From Ophiosphaerella korrae (taxonomy: Eukaryota > Ascomycota > Dothideomycetes > Pleosporales > Phaeosphaeriaceae), in contig JALNQF010000562.1 of the NCBI GenBank assembly GCA_028456385.1, positions 1-22,386 on the forward strand: DNA of 22,386 nucleotides. The letters run 5' to 3'. Position 1 is the stretch's first letter, and every line of letters starts with the position of its first letter. This document shows positions 8,295 through 19,090 of this stretch, one piece after another. The position numbers and the translations under genes are program-made. The notes under the pieces are model-generated. The model had not been told where the DNA came from. It made no database searches and worked only from the letters and a program-made list of their open reading frames with translations.

Positions 8295-11062
8295 TATTAG
8301 TAATAATAATAGAGATTAGCTATAGTAGGTCTTAATCTAGTAAGAGCTTCTAGTCCCTAGGGTGTAAGAGTTTTAGAGAAAAGACTAGGAATACGCCTTT
8401 ACTTAGTATTTCTTAAAGTAGTACTAGCTTATATACTTTACTATTGTAGATAACTCTCTTAATAGAGTATAGGCCTACTTATTAGTAGTCTAATTTTAGA
8501 GTTAAGTAAGTAGTTTTCTAATTAGCTATACTAATATAGGCTTAGTTACTAGCTTTATATACTAGTTTACTTTAGTAAGAAGTATTAGCTTAGGCTACTT
8601 ACTCTTATTACGCCTAGAGTATTTTTTCTTTAAAGGAAGCTACTAGGTTACTATAGGCGTTAAGTAGCTTATCTACTTATATACGTTAGTTACGTTAAGC
8701 TAAGTTAAGTTAGTCTTTATTATTTTTACTAGGGTATATACTACTATAGAGGTAATACCCTAGATCTATAAGAATAAAGTTATCTTAATAGATATATTAA
8801 TAGTATTATTTACTTAGAACTTAGCTACGTATAGCTAAGCTACCTAGTTATCTTACGCGTAGTTAACGTATTACCTTAGAAAGATTTCTAGAGCTTAGTT
8901 TACTTACTTAATTTAGCTATTAGTTTCTAAGTAGTAGGTAGTTAAGAGCTTTTACGTAATATAGAGGCGTTTATATACGTAGCGCTAGAATTAGCTAATA
9001 AAGGTTATCTTTCTATTAAATATAATATTTATTAGGACTCTATAAAGCTTAAAATTAGATATAAAATATTAGGTAGCTTCTTTAGGTTTTAAGGACTTAT
9101 AGAAGAAGAAATAGTGTTTTTTTATAAAGTAGTAGTATATTACTAGGATATATTTATAAATCTAGCTACTATTTTTACTAGCTAGTAAAGCTTAAATATA
9201 GTTTACTAAGATATTAGTCTAGAGTACGAAGAGAATTAGTATAGGTTAGAAGTAACTAAGTTTACTATCTTATAAGCTCTTTATATAGTAGTAGATTAGG
9301 TATATATTATAAAATTACTTAATAGCTTAGAGTATCTTAAGCTAATAATAGCGCTTATATATTAGATATAGCGTACTATAAAGTCTTTTATAGCTTACTA
9401 ACTAATAGTTATAGTATAAATTAAAGATTTAGTAGTATAGATAAGTATTTAAGAGAATATATAGACGCGTTTTATTAACTTAAAAGTACTTTTCTTTCTT
9501 TAATCTAGTAGAGCTAATATTAGTATATAAGAAGTAGTATCTTACTTTATAGAAGGCTTTTAATAGTTTTTATTATCTACTATCTATAGTAGTAAATATA
9601 GCTTAGGCTATATAGTCTTCTAAGTATACTATATCTAGTAATTCTTTTATTAGGCGTAGGTTAATAATATATAGTAAAAGTTCTAGGTCTAGTTTTTTAT
9701 TATAAAGTAGTAGAAAATCTTCTAGTAGGTTTACTAATTTAGGTTTTATTTCTATAATATAGCGAAGGTAGGCGTATACTATAGTAGCTTATTTTAGCGT
9801 AAATCTATCTAGCTTTTATAGGTCTACAAGGCTTAGAGCGTAAATTACTATATCTAGCGTAGGTTTTACGCCTAGGGCTAAGACTTAAGAGCTTAAGATA
9901 ATTTAGTTAGCTCTTAATACTTGTAGATTAGAATTATCTATAGGGTAATCTTATAGTTAGTAGCTTAGGGCGTCTATAACTTTATTTATATTACTAGGTA
10001 TATATTTAATATAGAAATTAAATTAGGATAGAAATAATAACTAGTAGGCCTAGTAGTAATTAAGCTTTTTAGTTATTATAAAAGTTTCTAAATTATAGTA
10101 GTTTATTATAATATAGATTGTATATAGACTACTTATAAGCTCTAGTTTTTACTCTTTAAATACTTAGATTATAGCTATAAGTTCTAGGTTGTAGATATTA
10201 TAATTATACTCTACTAGGGTGTGTTTTTTTAAGAAGAAGCTAACTAGCTATTAGATTCTATCTTAGTTTAGTTAGCTTATTACTCTACCTAAGGCTTACC
10301 CTAAGGCGTTAGTTTAGATATAGATTAGTTTTAAGGAGTTAAAGTAAAGTAAAACTACTTCTAGCTAAAAAGTAGCTTTTAGTTTATTAAAGGCGTTTAT
10401 ATATTCTTAGGTAATTATAAAAGGCTTGTACTAAGTCTTTTAAAGAGGTAGCCTATTTCTTTTAGTAAGTTTAGTAATAACCTTAGACTTAATTAACTTA
10501 GTAAGTAGTAAGGTAAGGCTTAAGTAATCCTTAATAAAGCGCTAGAGGAATCTAGTATAGCTTAGAAAGGCTAAGACTTCTTTAGTAGTCTTTAGTATTT
10601 CTTACTCTTAGATAGCTTTAACTTTATAGAGATCTATTGTAATTTCTTTATTAGAGATAATTATACCTAAAATCTTAACTAAAGTAGCGTAGAAGCTAGA
10701 TTTTTTAGAGTCTACGTAGAAGCCTTACTTTTTTAGTTATATAAGTACTTTATAAACATACTAGATATAGTCTATTTTATTATTAGAGTATACTAAGATA
10801 TTATCTATATATATAGTATAGAAGTTATCTAAATATTCTAGTAGGGCTAAGTTAATAGCGCGCTAGAAAGTAGCTAGTACGTTAGTAAGGCTAAAAGGTA
10901 CTACCTTATAGGTATATATACTAAAGTAGGTAACAAAGGTAGTTAGCTATTCTAAATTTAAGGTAATATATAAGTAGTAAAAGGCGTATATTATATTAAA
11001 TTTAGAGAAAATCTTTACTTTATTTAAGTAAGCTAGTATTTCCCTAAAGAATAGAATAGAGT
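8295..11062 (-). pseudogene. Old element: RT second half, RNase H and integrase
   Basis: One minus frame is shared from 11062 to about 8880. RT continues from the break made by element B (REILAYLNKVKIFSKF) to the catalytic box YIDN at 10800-10811, followed by ILVYS. RNase H spans about 10440-9960 and ends VIDALS with Asp at 9972-9974. The integrase core has Asn in place of the second catalytic Asp (9015-9017, context NRKITFIS) and Lys in place of the Glu (8907-8909, context IKxVNxALE), spaced exactly D,D(35)E. Asn at 9213-9215 may be the first Asp. Almost every CA and TG is gone. Between 8880 and 8295 the frame shifts once. Confidence 0.82.
11058..11062. repeat. Target site duplication of element B, left copy (AGAGT)
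   Basis: AGAGT directly precedes the left LTR and is repeated at 18094-18098. Dropping one copy restores the reading frame of the Old RT across the junction, which proves the border. Confidence 0.92.
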
Positions 11063-11505
11063 TATTATAGCAGTAATAAGAGAAGTTAAGATAGAACTAA
11101 TTAGTCTCGACTTAGACGCTAACGAAGTATAGGACGAGCAGGGTAATAACTTTAATTAGGAAACTAACTACAACTAGGACACGTAATAAATTTGTAAATT
11201 CGCGATCTTAGTAAATACAAAGTTATAAAGCTATTATGTAATAAATTTATAAATTTATAATCTTAGTAAATATAAAGTAATAAAGTTGCTAAGGCTATAG
11301 TAATATTTAATAGTAGAGATATTTATTATTAGGATAGTATTAGTAATTTAATCCTTTAACTATAAAACGCTAATACAAGACAGTTATAAAATATCTTCTA
11401 TTATTTATAGTTATTATAGATCTTAATATAAGCTTTTATTATTACCTTGTAATCTACTAATAACTTTTAGGTATTAAGAGTTAACCCTAGTAACACCTAG
11501 TTACA
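11063..11505 (+). repeat. Element B 5' LTR
   Basis: It starts TATTATAGCAG, which is TGTTACAGCAG after RIP, as the element A LTR start shows. It ends CTAGTTACA. It matches 17650-18093 over its full length, mostly with transitions and one single-base indel near the start. The last 170 bases or so (from about 11330) match element A, while the part before does not. Confidence 0.92.
11183..11292 (+). repeat. Two 55-bp tandem units in B U3 (5' LTR)
   Basis: GTAATAAATTTGTAAATT begins at 11183 and, as GTAATAAATTTATAAATT, again at 11238, exactly 55 bp later. Both units contain ATCTTAGTAAATA. The same pair lies in the other LTR at 17771 and 17826. Duplicated U3 segments often serve as enhancers, and that role is inferred here. 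Element A has the alternating 12-bp array instead. Confidence 0.78.
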
Positions 11506-11517
11506 CCTTGCTAATTT
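11506..11517 (+). promoter_or_regulatory. Element B candidate primer-binding site
   Basis: CCTTGCTAATTT follows the 5' LTR directly, with no TGG for a tRNA 3' end. TTGCTAAT at 11508-11515 is the exact reverse complement of ATTAGCAA at 17927-17934 in the 3' LTR. In the 5' LTR the same place reads ATTAGTAA. That LTR site lies close to where the sequence shared with element A begins, near the expected transcript start. This fits self-priming as known for Tf1, but 8 bases alone are weak support. Confidence 0.45.
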
Positions 11518-12478
11518 AGTTATTGCGAGAAGCAAAGCGTAAGTAGCGCATAGTCTAGCTAATATAATAGTAGAAAGTTTAACTAAGAAAGTAGCTAAGG
11601 TACCTATAAGTAGTTACAAGTTAGATAATATAGTATAGAAGGATATTAAAAACTATATAAATAACTTAATCTCTAAAAAGGAAGATATAAAAATAGTAAT
11701 CGATATATTAGAAACTTAGAATAAGGAACTCTAGGAATACGCAAAATAGAATAAGGCGTAGATTAAAGCTATTATTAAAGGATAAAATTAGATAGAATTA
11801 ATTACGTAACGCCTAGAGATAAGTGCGACAAAGAAACTACTAAAGATACCTATCCTTAAGAAGTTTAATAAGATAAGAGAGAAACTAAAACTTTTTATAG
11901 CCTTAGTATAACTCTAGATAGATATATAAGTACTATACTTTGATAAAAAAGAAAAGAAAGTAATATATATTAGGATGCACCTCGAAGAGAACGCGATAAG
12001 ATAGTTTAAACCCTACTAGATAGATTATACAATATATACTCTAATAACCTAGAAGGATAAGATAAGAGCTATCTTTAGAAGTTACAAATACTTTACTAGA
12101 CGAATAAGAGTAGTATTTAGAGATATAGACGTTACCTAACAAGCTAAAGAATAGTTAGAAAAGCTTACACAAAGCTAAAGTATTCTAGAATACGTATTAT
12201 AGTTTAAATAACTATCGCAAAACATAGAATAAAATAAGTTAGCTCTAATATTATAATTTAAGTAAGGGCTAAACTTAAAAATCTAATATAAAATAATTTA
12301 TATAGAAAAACTACAAATACTAGAAGCCCTAAAATAATAGGCAATATAGATTAATAACGACCTTTAAGAATAGAAGAAAAACAAGTATAGAGGTTATACC
12401 TAGAATTATAATAAGGGAGACCCTATAGTCCTTAACACTAATAAGGATAAGAAAAAGAAAAAGAATAAAGACTTTACG

Positions 12479-12589
12479 TACTTTAACTATAGTAAACTAG
12501 GCTACTATATAAAGAATTACTAATCTAAGTTAAAGAAGGATATAGTATATTATAAATACAGGAAACCTAGACACTTTATAAAAGATTAT
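12479..12589 (+). other. Two degraded gag zinc knuckles of element B
   Basis: Both keep the CX2CX4HX4C spacing. In the first (12479-12520) all four ligands are Tyr. In the second (12548-12589) the three Cys are Tyr, the His (CAC at 12572) survives, and the Gly before it is Arg. Cys to Tyr is TGC/TGT to TAC/TAT, that is, loss of TpG on the coding strand. They would have bound genomic RNA in the capsid. Confidence 0.87.
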
Positions 12590-14692
12590 AAAAGTAAAGA
12601 CCTAAAGAAAGAAACTTAGTTAAAAATAACTAAAAAGAAGAAAGAAGTACTATAAGTATAGGCTAAACCTTAAGAGAAAGTAGCTAGGAGCAAGGAATTA
12701 TAGTACGTAATACTCTACTAAACCTTTTATTACAAAGATAACTACTATATATATCTTTCTAGTAAGTAGAGAGTAGGATATTTCCTATAATAGAGAAATA
12801 GAGTAGTAGTAATAAAAGAAAGGATAAAAGCTTAGCTAGAAGAGATAGCCTAAGTAATAGACCTACTAATAGAAGACTTAGAAGAGGAAGAGCCCTAGAT
12901 TCTATTAATCTAGGCTGAAGAACTAGCACTAGATAAAGAGACTACTACAACTACTTCTAAAGAACTATAAGGAAGTAAGAAATAAGTTAGTATAAGAAGT
13001 ATAGAATATACCTAGCTAATAATATATAGCTATAATAGCTAAACAATAATAGATATAGAGGAATAAAATAAAGAATAGAGATTTGTTTAAATATATTTAA
13101 TAGTTATAAATATAGAGAAAGCGTATAAAGACTAGAAAGAACGTAATCCTAAAGAAATAAAGTTTATACTATTTTAAGAATAGATAAAGTAATATATAGT
13201 TATAGTAGGAAGAATACTTATATAGAGAGAATAGTAGTACCTTATAAAGAAAACGCAATAGATTAACAAAGCCTATATACTAAGAGTACTAGTAGTATAC
13301 TATATCCTAATAACAAATACACCTAGTAAAGACAAATACTAGGAAGAGGATAATAAAATAATAAACCTAAAATATCTAGTATATTTTAAAGTATTATAGA
13401 TATTATACCTAGATAAGAATTATATTATATATAGAAACCCTAAAGTAAACAACAATATATAGCTTATAAGAAGAAGAGGCTATAACTATATAAGAGTAAT
13501 CCTAGTAGAAGATATCTAAGGATAAGAAATAATCCTAGAAGATAGATATATAGTAGTAAGGCCTAGACCTAAGCTAACTAAGAAATACGTCTAGGGAAGA
13601 CTATAGTACAAATACAAGTACAATAAATACCTAAAATATAAAGAATATAAACTTAAAGTAAGACTATAGCCTTAAAAAGATAGATAATTTATAAAAGCGC
13701 CTAAGTAAGAAAGGCTAGAAAGTATAAGAGGCTTACACATTATAAAAATAGGTATATACTAAAAGAAAAAAGTATAACTAATAATTAATAGTAGAGCTAT
13801 AAAAAACTTTATATTAAAGAAGTTTATAGAAATATAAAGAATAAAGTATATAACAAAGAAATATCTTTAATAACTAAGTACGATTAAAGAAAAACTATTC
13901 TAGGAACCTATTAGATTTAAAACAGTTCTCTCTATATTAGAACTAGAAGGAATAATAATCTAGAATATAGTTATAGATATAACAACAATTAATAATAAAC
14001 AAGATATAATATTAGGTATGCTATAGTTATAGATAACTAACCTATACATTAATTAGAGAATAGGAAAAATTAGCTACTATAGAATAGACACGCTAAAAGC
14101 TAACATAAGTACCTATAAAGGAGAATTTTCTAAAGAATACAAGAAATAGGAAAAATAGCTTATAGAGCTAGAAAACTACCTTCTAGAATATTAACTATAG
14201 AATTTAGCGATAGAACTAGAAGAAGGTAAAGATATAGGATAGAGCCTAGTCTATAGGAAAATAGAAGAAGAATCTAAGATTAAATAGGTATTTATCTAAA
14301 ACGTAATAAGAAAGGGATAGATAAAGGAATCTAAATCCTTAGTAGTATATAGACTTATATTTATAGATAAGAAAGGAACGAGTAATAAAAGACCTTACGT
14401 AGATTTTAGGAAAACTAACACAATTATAAATAAAAACTAATACCCCCTACTATAAATAGATAGAATATAAGATAGACTACAAAGAGTAAAAATCTTTACA
14501 AAACTAGATATCTAGAACGCCTACTACTAGATTAGAATTAAAAAGGGTAATAAATAGAAAATAGTATTTAGAATATAGTATAGACTATACAAATACTTAG
14601 TTATACTATTTAGCTTAATAAACGCACTAGTAGTATTCTAGGAAAGGATTAATATAGTACTACGAGAGTACTTAGATGAATTTACATTTACA

Positions 14693-14704
14693 TACCTAGA
14701 TAAC
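14693..14704 (+). other. RT catalytic motif of element B, YLDN (inactive)
   Basis: TAC CTA GAT AAC: the second catalytic Asp is Asn, from GATGAC to GATAAC, a TpG-to-TpA change. ILIFL follows. This single change would abolish polymerase activity even without the stops. Confidence 0.87.
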
Positions 14705-15961
14705 ATCCTTATATTCTTAGAAATAGAGGAAGAATACGTATAACACGTATATAAAGTACTAGAAAAACTAGTAGAAAATAAACTATTTCTTAAAATAAGA
14801 AAATGCGAGTTCTATATAAAGGAAATAGATTTCCTTAGATTTATTATTAAACTAGGAAAAATTAAGATTAACTTAGAAAAGATTAGATTAATTAACAAAT
14901 AGCTAACACTAAGAAACCTAAAGGAAGTACAATAATTTTATAGGCTAGCTAACTTTTGTAAAAAGTTAATAGTAGGATAGTCTAAAGATATAGAACTAAT
15001 AACAAGACTTATAAAAAAAGACACGCTATTTAAATAGATAAAGGAATATAACAAAGTATTTAGAAAAATAAAAAGAAAGTTTATAGAAAACCTAGTTATT
15101 AGAATATATAACCTAGACTTACTAGCAATAGTAAAAATAGATGCATCTAACTTAGCCTATAGAATAGTACTAATATAAGAAGACCTAGAGACTAAAAGGG
15201 AGTACCTAGTTAAATACTTTTCTAAGAAGATAAAAATAGTAGAACTTAACTACCTAATATACAACAAAGAGATACTAGCAATCTATAAAGTATTTAAATA
15301 ATAGAGAGTATACTTACAAGGAGTAAAATATTAAATAAAGGTCTATATAGACTATAAGAACCTTATAGGATTTATAACAAATAAAGAACTATTACAATAA
15401 TATACAAGATAGTAGGAATTCCTATTAATATTTAATATAGAAATTATATATACAAAAGGGAAAGATAATTAATTTATAGACGCTCTTAGTAGAAGACTAG
15501 ACTTATAAAAGGAAGTAAGCGCTACTAGTATAGTTCTAGTTAAGAATAAAGAAGGACACCTAGTCCTAAATATACTAAAAATAGCCGCAATACTTAAGAG
15601 AACAAGTAGCGAGCTAGATAAATAGATTTAGAAAGTAATAAAAGAAGTATCTAAAGAAATAAAAAAACTAGAAATTTAAGAAGGATTAGTATAAACCTAT
15701 AGAAGAATATATATCCTAAGAAAGATTTAAAAAGAGTTTATACGACAATTATACAAATTACTAGTATATAGATACTAAGGTATTAATAAAATATTAGATA
15801 GGTTATTACAAGAATATTATATCTTAAAAGCAAGATAATTAGTAATAGAAGTACTACAAAACTATATAGAATATTACAGAAACAAATACAATAGACACGC
15901 ACTATATAGGATACTATAACTAGTTAAGATACTAGAATAACTATAGAGAGTTATTACGATA

Positions 15962-16270
15962 GACTTTATTACAAAGTTACCTAAGTCTAAAGACCTAATA
16001 TTAGGAGTTAAGTATACTAGAATCCTAATAATAGTAGATAAACTTATAAAGTACTTATACTTTAAACTATATAAAGAGAAAAGTAGGATAGAGGTTGCTA
16101 TATACTAGGTTCTAGGGACTGTAATTAGTTAATATAGACTACTAGACAAGATTATTATAGATAGAGATATACGATTTATATTAAAACTATAGGAAACAAT
16201 AATAGCGTAATTAGGAATACAATACGCGATGTCTACAGCATATTATCTACAAATAGATAGATAATTAGAA
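15962..16270 (+). other. Integrase D,D(35)E core of element B
   Basis: Asp codons at 15962-15964 and 16160-16162 and a Glu codon at 16268-16270 are in one frame, with 65 and 35 residues between them. Local contexts are TIDFITKLPKSKD, IIIDRDIRF and QLERIN, with Q restored only by inference. All three acidic residues survive, unlike in Old. The core would join the cDNA ends to target DNA. Confidence 0.85.
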
Positions 16271-16973
16271 CGAATAAATTAGATAGTAGAATAGTACTTA
16301 AGATATTACCTTAACTACAACTAGAATAATTAGGTACAGCTACTACCTATAGTATAGTTAGCATACAACAGCGCAAAGAATATAGTAATAAGAATAACGT
16401 CTTTTTTTATAAACTATAGATTTGAGCCTAATATATACTAGATACTAAGAAACTAGATATCTTAGTCTCTAAGAGGAGAAAACTTTGCTAATAGACTTAA
16501 AGACATATATAATTAACTAAGACAAGACGTAGAATTCCTATATAATTAAATAGTAAAATACTATAACAAGAAATACAAAGAGAGACTCTAATTTAGAGAG
16601 GGAGAAAAAGTATAGTTAGTATAGAAGAATATTAAGAGCAAACAACTAAGCTTAAAACTAGACTACGTTAAGATAGGACTATATAAAGTTAAGAAAAAAG
16701 TTACACTAGTTATATTTAAGTTAAAACTACTAAACAAGATAAAGATATACTTAACGTTTTACGTAGCTCTACTAGAACAAGTACTATAAGAAGTAGAACT
16801 ACTAGTATATAAAGTAGATATATATAGAGAATATAAAGAATAGGAAGTTAAAGAAATCTTATAGTACTAGTTTTGTAATAGTAGAAACTACTATCTAGTA
16901 GAATAGATAGGTATAGATAAAAAAGGACAACTATAGGAAAAAATATAGGAACTAGAGGATAACCTTAATTATC

Positions 16974-17553
16974 CTAAGAAACTAGAGGAGTTCTAAAGTT
17001 AAAACCCTCTAGAGCGCCTAGCAGCAAACTAAGAAAACTAATAGTACTACTACTAGATAGAGAGGCGATAGGAGCGCTTAATGCGATAGGAGCTAGAGCA
17101 GCCTCTACTATATTATCTAAATCTAACTCGGCCTCTAAGGTACAAAACTATTTAGACAACTTAGCGTTATTATAAGCCTTTAGCTTACAAAGACGCTTAA
17201 TATAAGAATAAAGCTCTACTAGCTTATAAAGAGTTAACTCGCGCTTAGCCTTAGCTATAGTAAGCTATAACGATAATTTCGCTTAAGCTCTATTAACGGC
17301 TCGCCCTACACAATTTAGTAGAAGGAGACTACGTAGAAATTAAACACTTACACTTAGCTAGTAAAACCCTAGAAGAAATATATTTATATTAAATATTAGT
17401 AGTAATATACTTATTATAGTGCTTACTATTATTTAAAGATATAAGACAAGTAAGACTAAGCTTAGTATAACGATAATAGAGAAATATCTTAACCCTATTA
17501 CGAATAATACGAGCTATAAGAAGAAGCTTGTTACGCTAAGAACGAGACGGCAT
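16974..17553 (-). pseudogene. Antisense coiled-coil ORF in element B
   Basis: It starts at an ATG (17551-17553) that reads MPSRS, a stop, RNKLL, and ends at the TAG 16974-16976, overlapping the pol end by 23 bases. The body, one base off the frame of the ATG, reads VNRA, a stop, AKLSL, then KAKRELTLYKLVEL, LEAELDLD and LLLGALEGFNFRTP. It aligns residue by residue with the ORF of element A at 1401-2007, although the nucleotide sequences have drifted. The one-base frame change between start and body occurs in both elements, and both spans are 3n+1 long (580 and 607), as an intron of 3n+1 bases would give. A Leu/Lys/Glu-rich coiled coil suggests oligomerisation. The function is unknown. It is transcribed, if at all, against gag-pol. 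Confidence 0.62.
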
Positions 17554-17635
17554 AGAGAGTAATAAGGAACTAGAGATTAACGAAGAAATAGGATTAATAA
17601 CCCTAGCCCTAGTATAGAGAAATAAGGGACTACGT

Positions 17636-17649
17636 AGAAGAGGGGATAG
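17636..17649 (+). promoter_or_regulatory. Element B polypurine tract
   Basis: AGAAGAGGGGATAG lies directly before the 3' LTR and matches the tract of element A except for one base. It is the expected primer for plus-strand synthesis. Confidence 0.85.
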
Positions 17650-18093
17650 TATTATAGTAGTAACAAGAGAAGTTAAGATAGAACTTAATTAGTCCTAACT
17701 TAGACGCTAACGAAGTATAGGACGAGTAGGGTAATAACTTTAATTAGAAAACTAACTACAACTAGGACACGTAATAAATTTGTAAATTTGCGATCTTAGT
17801 AAATATAAATTCGCGAAGCTATTATGTAACAAATTTGTAAATTTACGATCTTAGTAAATACAAAGCAACAAAGTCGCTAAGGCTACAGTAATATTTAATA
17901 GTAGAGATATTTATTATTAGGATAGTATTAGCAATTTAATCCTTTAACTATAGAACGCTAATACAAGATAGTTGTAAAATATCTTCTATTGTTTATAGTT
18001 ATTATAGATCCTAATACAAGCTTTTATTATTACTTCGTAATCTACTAATAACCTTTAGGTATTAGGAGTTAACTCTAGTAACACCTAGTTACA
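17650..18093 (+). repeat. Element B 3' LTR
   Basis: It starts TATTATAGTAG and ends CTAGTTACA, 444 bp. It keeps some CA that the 5' LTR has lost (GCAATTTAATCC at 17931, CAAAGCAACAAAG near 17860), while elsewhere it is the more mutated copy, so the two LTRs complement each other. It carries the two 55-bp units at 17771 and 17826. Confidence 0.92.
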
Positions 18094-18098
18094 AGAGT
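18094..18098. repeat. Target site duplication of element B, right copy (AGAGT)
   Basis: Exact repeat of 11058-11062, directly after the LTR terminus TTACA. Confidence 0.92.
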
Positions 18099-19090
18099 AC
18101 TAGTCTTTAATAGTAGATTTATTTAGCTTATAGTAGTCTACGTAAACTTTTAAGCTACTATCTAGTTTAGCTATAATTAGTAAGTTATTTCTAGCTAAAG
18201 AGCTATATTTGCTAATAAAGCCCTTACCTTCTATTTCTTAGATATATTTCTAGATTACTTTGTTTTATTTTCTAGTAAAAAAGTAAGGTTTAGCGTCTAA
18301 GATTTTACGCTAGGCTTAAAAGTAATTTCTAGGTTATATAGCCTATAAGGGAGAAGTTCCTTAGTAGCTTTCTTATTAAAACAAGGTATTAGGTCTTAAT
18401 ATAGTTAGAGTAGTTCTATAGATAAGATATCCTTAAGCTTTACTATAGCTAGTAGTTTATAAAATTACGCGTAGTCTACTTCTCTAGCTACCTTATAGTA
18501 GTATACTAGTAGTAGTATTCTATCTAAATTAAGTACTATAAGCGTATATCTACTTTTTTTAGTAAAGGCCTTAATTATATAATAACTAATAGTTTAAATA
18601 TCTTTTAACAAGTTCTATTTATACCTATTAGGGTACCTACTTAGGAGCCCTATAGGGGTAGATAATAGTTTAAGTACTAGCTTCTTTAAGGCTATAGTAA
18701 GGTAATATCTAGGTACACTATAGTATACTACTAAGGGGATTTTGTTAGTTATCTAGTAGTACTATTAGTAGTAAATATTAGAGAATAATAATATTCTATT
18801 ATAGTAGTTAGGTTTAATAGTATAAGCTTTATACTATAAAAATCTTAGAATAAAGTTAAATTAGCTTATATTTTTAATAATATAGGTAGAAGTCTATTTA
18901 ATATATATACTTACTTATAAGTAGAACTTAACCTAATACGTAATAGACTTAGATAAGGAACTATTATATCCTTTATAGATAATAAGTTAAAGTAGCTAGA
19001 TAGTTTATAATTTTATAGTCTTCTAGGTAAATTTTTAGTAAATAAAGTTTATACTAGCTTTACTATTGGCTAAAGTTCTAGTAGTATAAG
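18099..19090 (-). pseudogene. Old element: protease and start of RT
   Basis: At 19056-19070 the minus strand reads LANSKASINFI, which is the aspartic protease motif LADSGASINFI after RIP (Asp to Asn, Gly to Lys). At 18360-18301 it reads ELLPYRLYNLEITFKPSVK, matching the block HRPYDLxI-LKPG that opens gypsy RTs. At 18180-18110 it reads LIIAKLDSSLKVYVDYYKLN and then STIKD, the fingers motif KPDGxLRxCVDYRxLN. An indel near 18250 shifts the frame between the last two blocks. The frame then enters the element B target site and resumes at 11062. Confidence 0.8.

Larger units (their letters stand above)
11525..16996 (+). pseudogene. Element B gag-pol polyprotein, RIP-inactivated
   Basis: One plus frame holds every domain, ending at TAA 16994-16996, with dozens of TAA/TAG stops but no net frameshift. 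In order: gag with two zinc knuckles (12479-12520, 12548-12589); protease DSGA now NSRA (13787-13798); RT with YLDN at 14693-14704; RNase H with Asp 15140-15142 and FIDALSRR (Asp 15479-15481); integrase zinc finger with His and Cys replaced by Tyr (15752-15775; 15863 and 15872); integrase triad Asp 15962, Asp 16160, Glu 16268, all kept, spaced D,D(35)E; chromodomain 16838-16996 (EVKEIL, then NYYLVE, a stop, IGID). The start codon is not identifiable. It is very similar to element A in nucleotide sequence. Confidence 0.9.
11063..18093 (+). mobile_element. Element B: RIP-mutated Ty3/gypsy chromovirus
   Basis: A complete, dead retrotransposon of 7,031 bp on the plus strand. LTRs are at 11063-11505 and 17650-18093, with a polypurine tract at 17636-17649 and the 5-bp duplication AGAGT. 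One gag-pol frame runs from about 11525 to 16996, and an antisense ORF spans 16974-17553. Pol is very close to that of element A, but the U3 half of the LTR is different. It is inserted in the RT of Old, about 40 codons before the middle of the palm. It stands in inverse orientation to A, so the two form 7-kb inverted repeats about 3.2 kb apart. Confidence 0.93.

Noticed and set aside
11486..11495. B LTR end at GTAACA (11495 and 18083)
   Set aside because: The identity of the two LTRs continues to TTACA at 11505 and 18093, where the AGAGT duplication then fits exactly.
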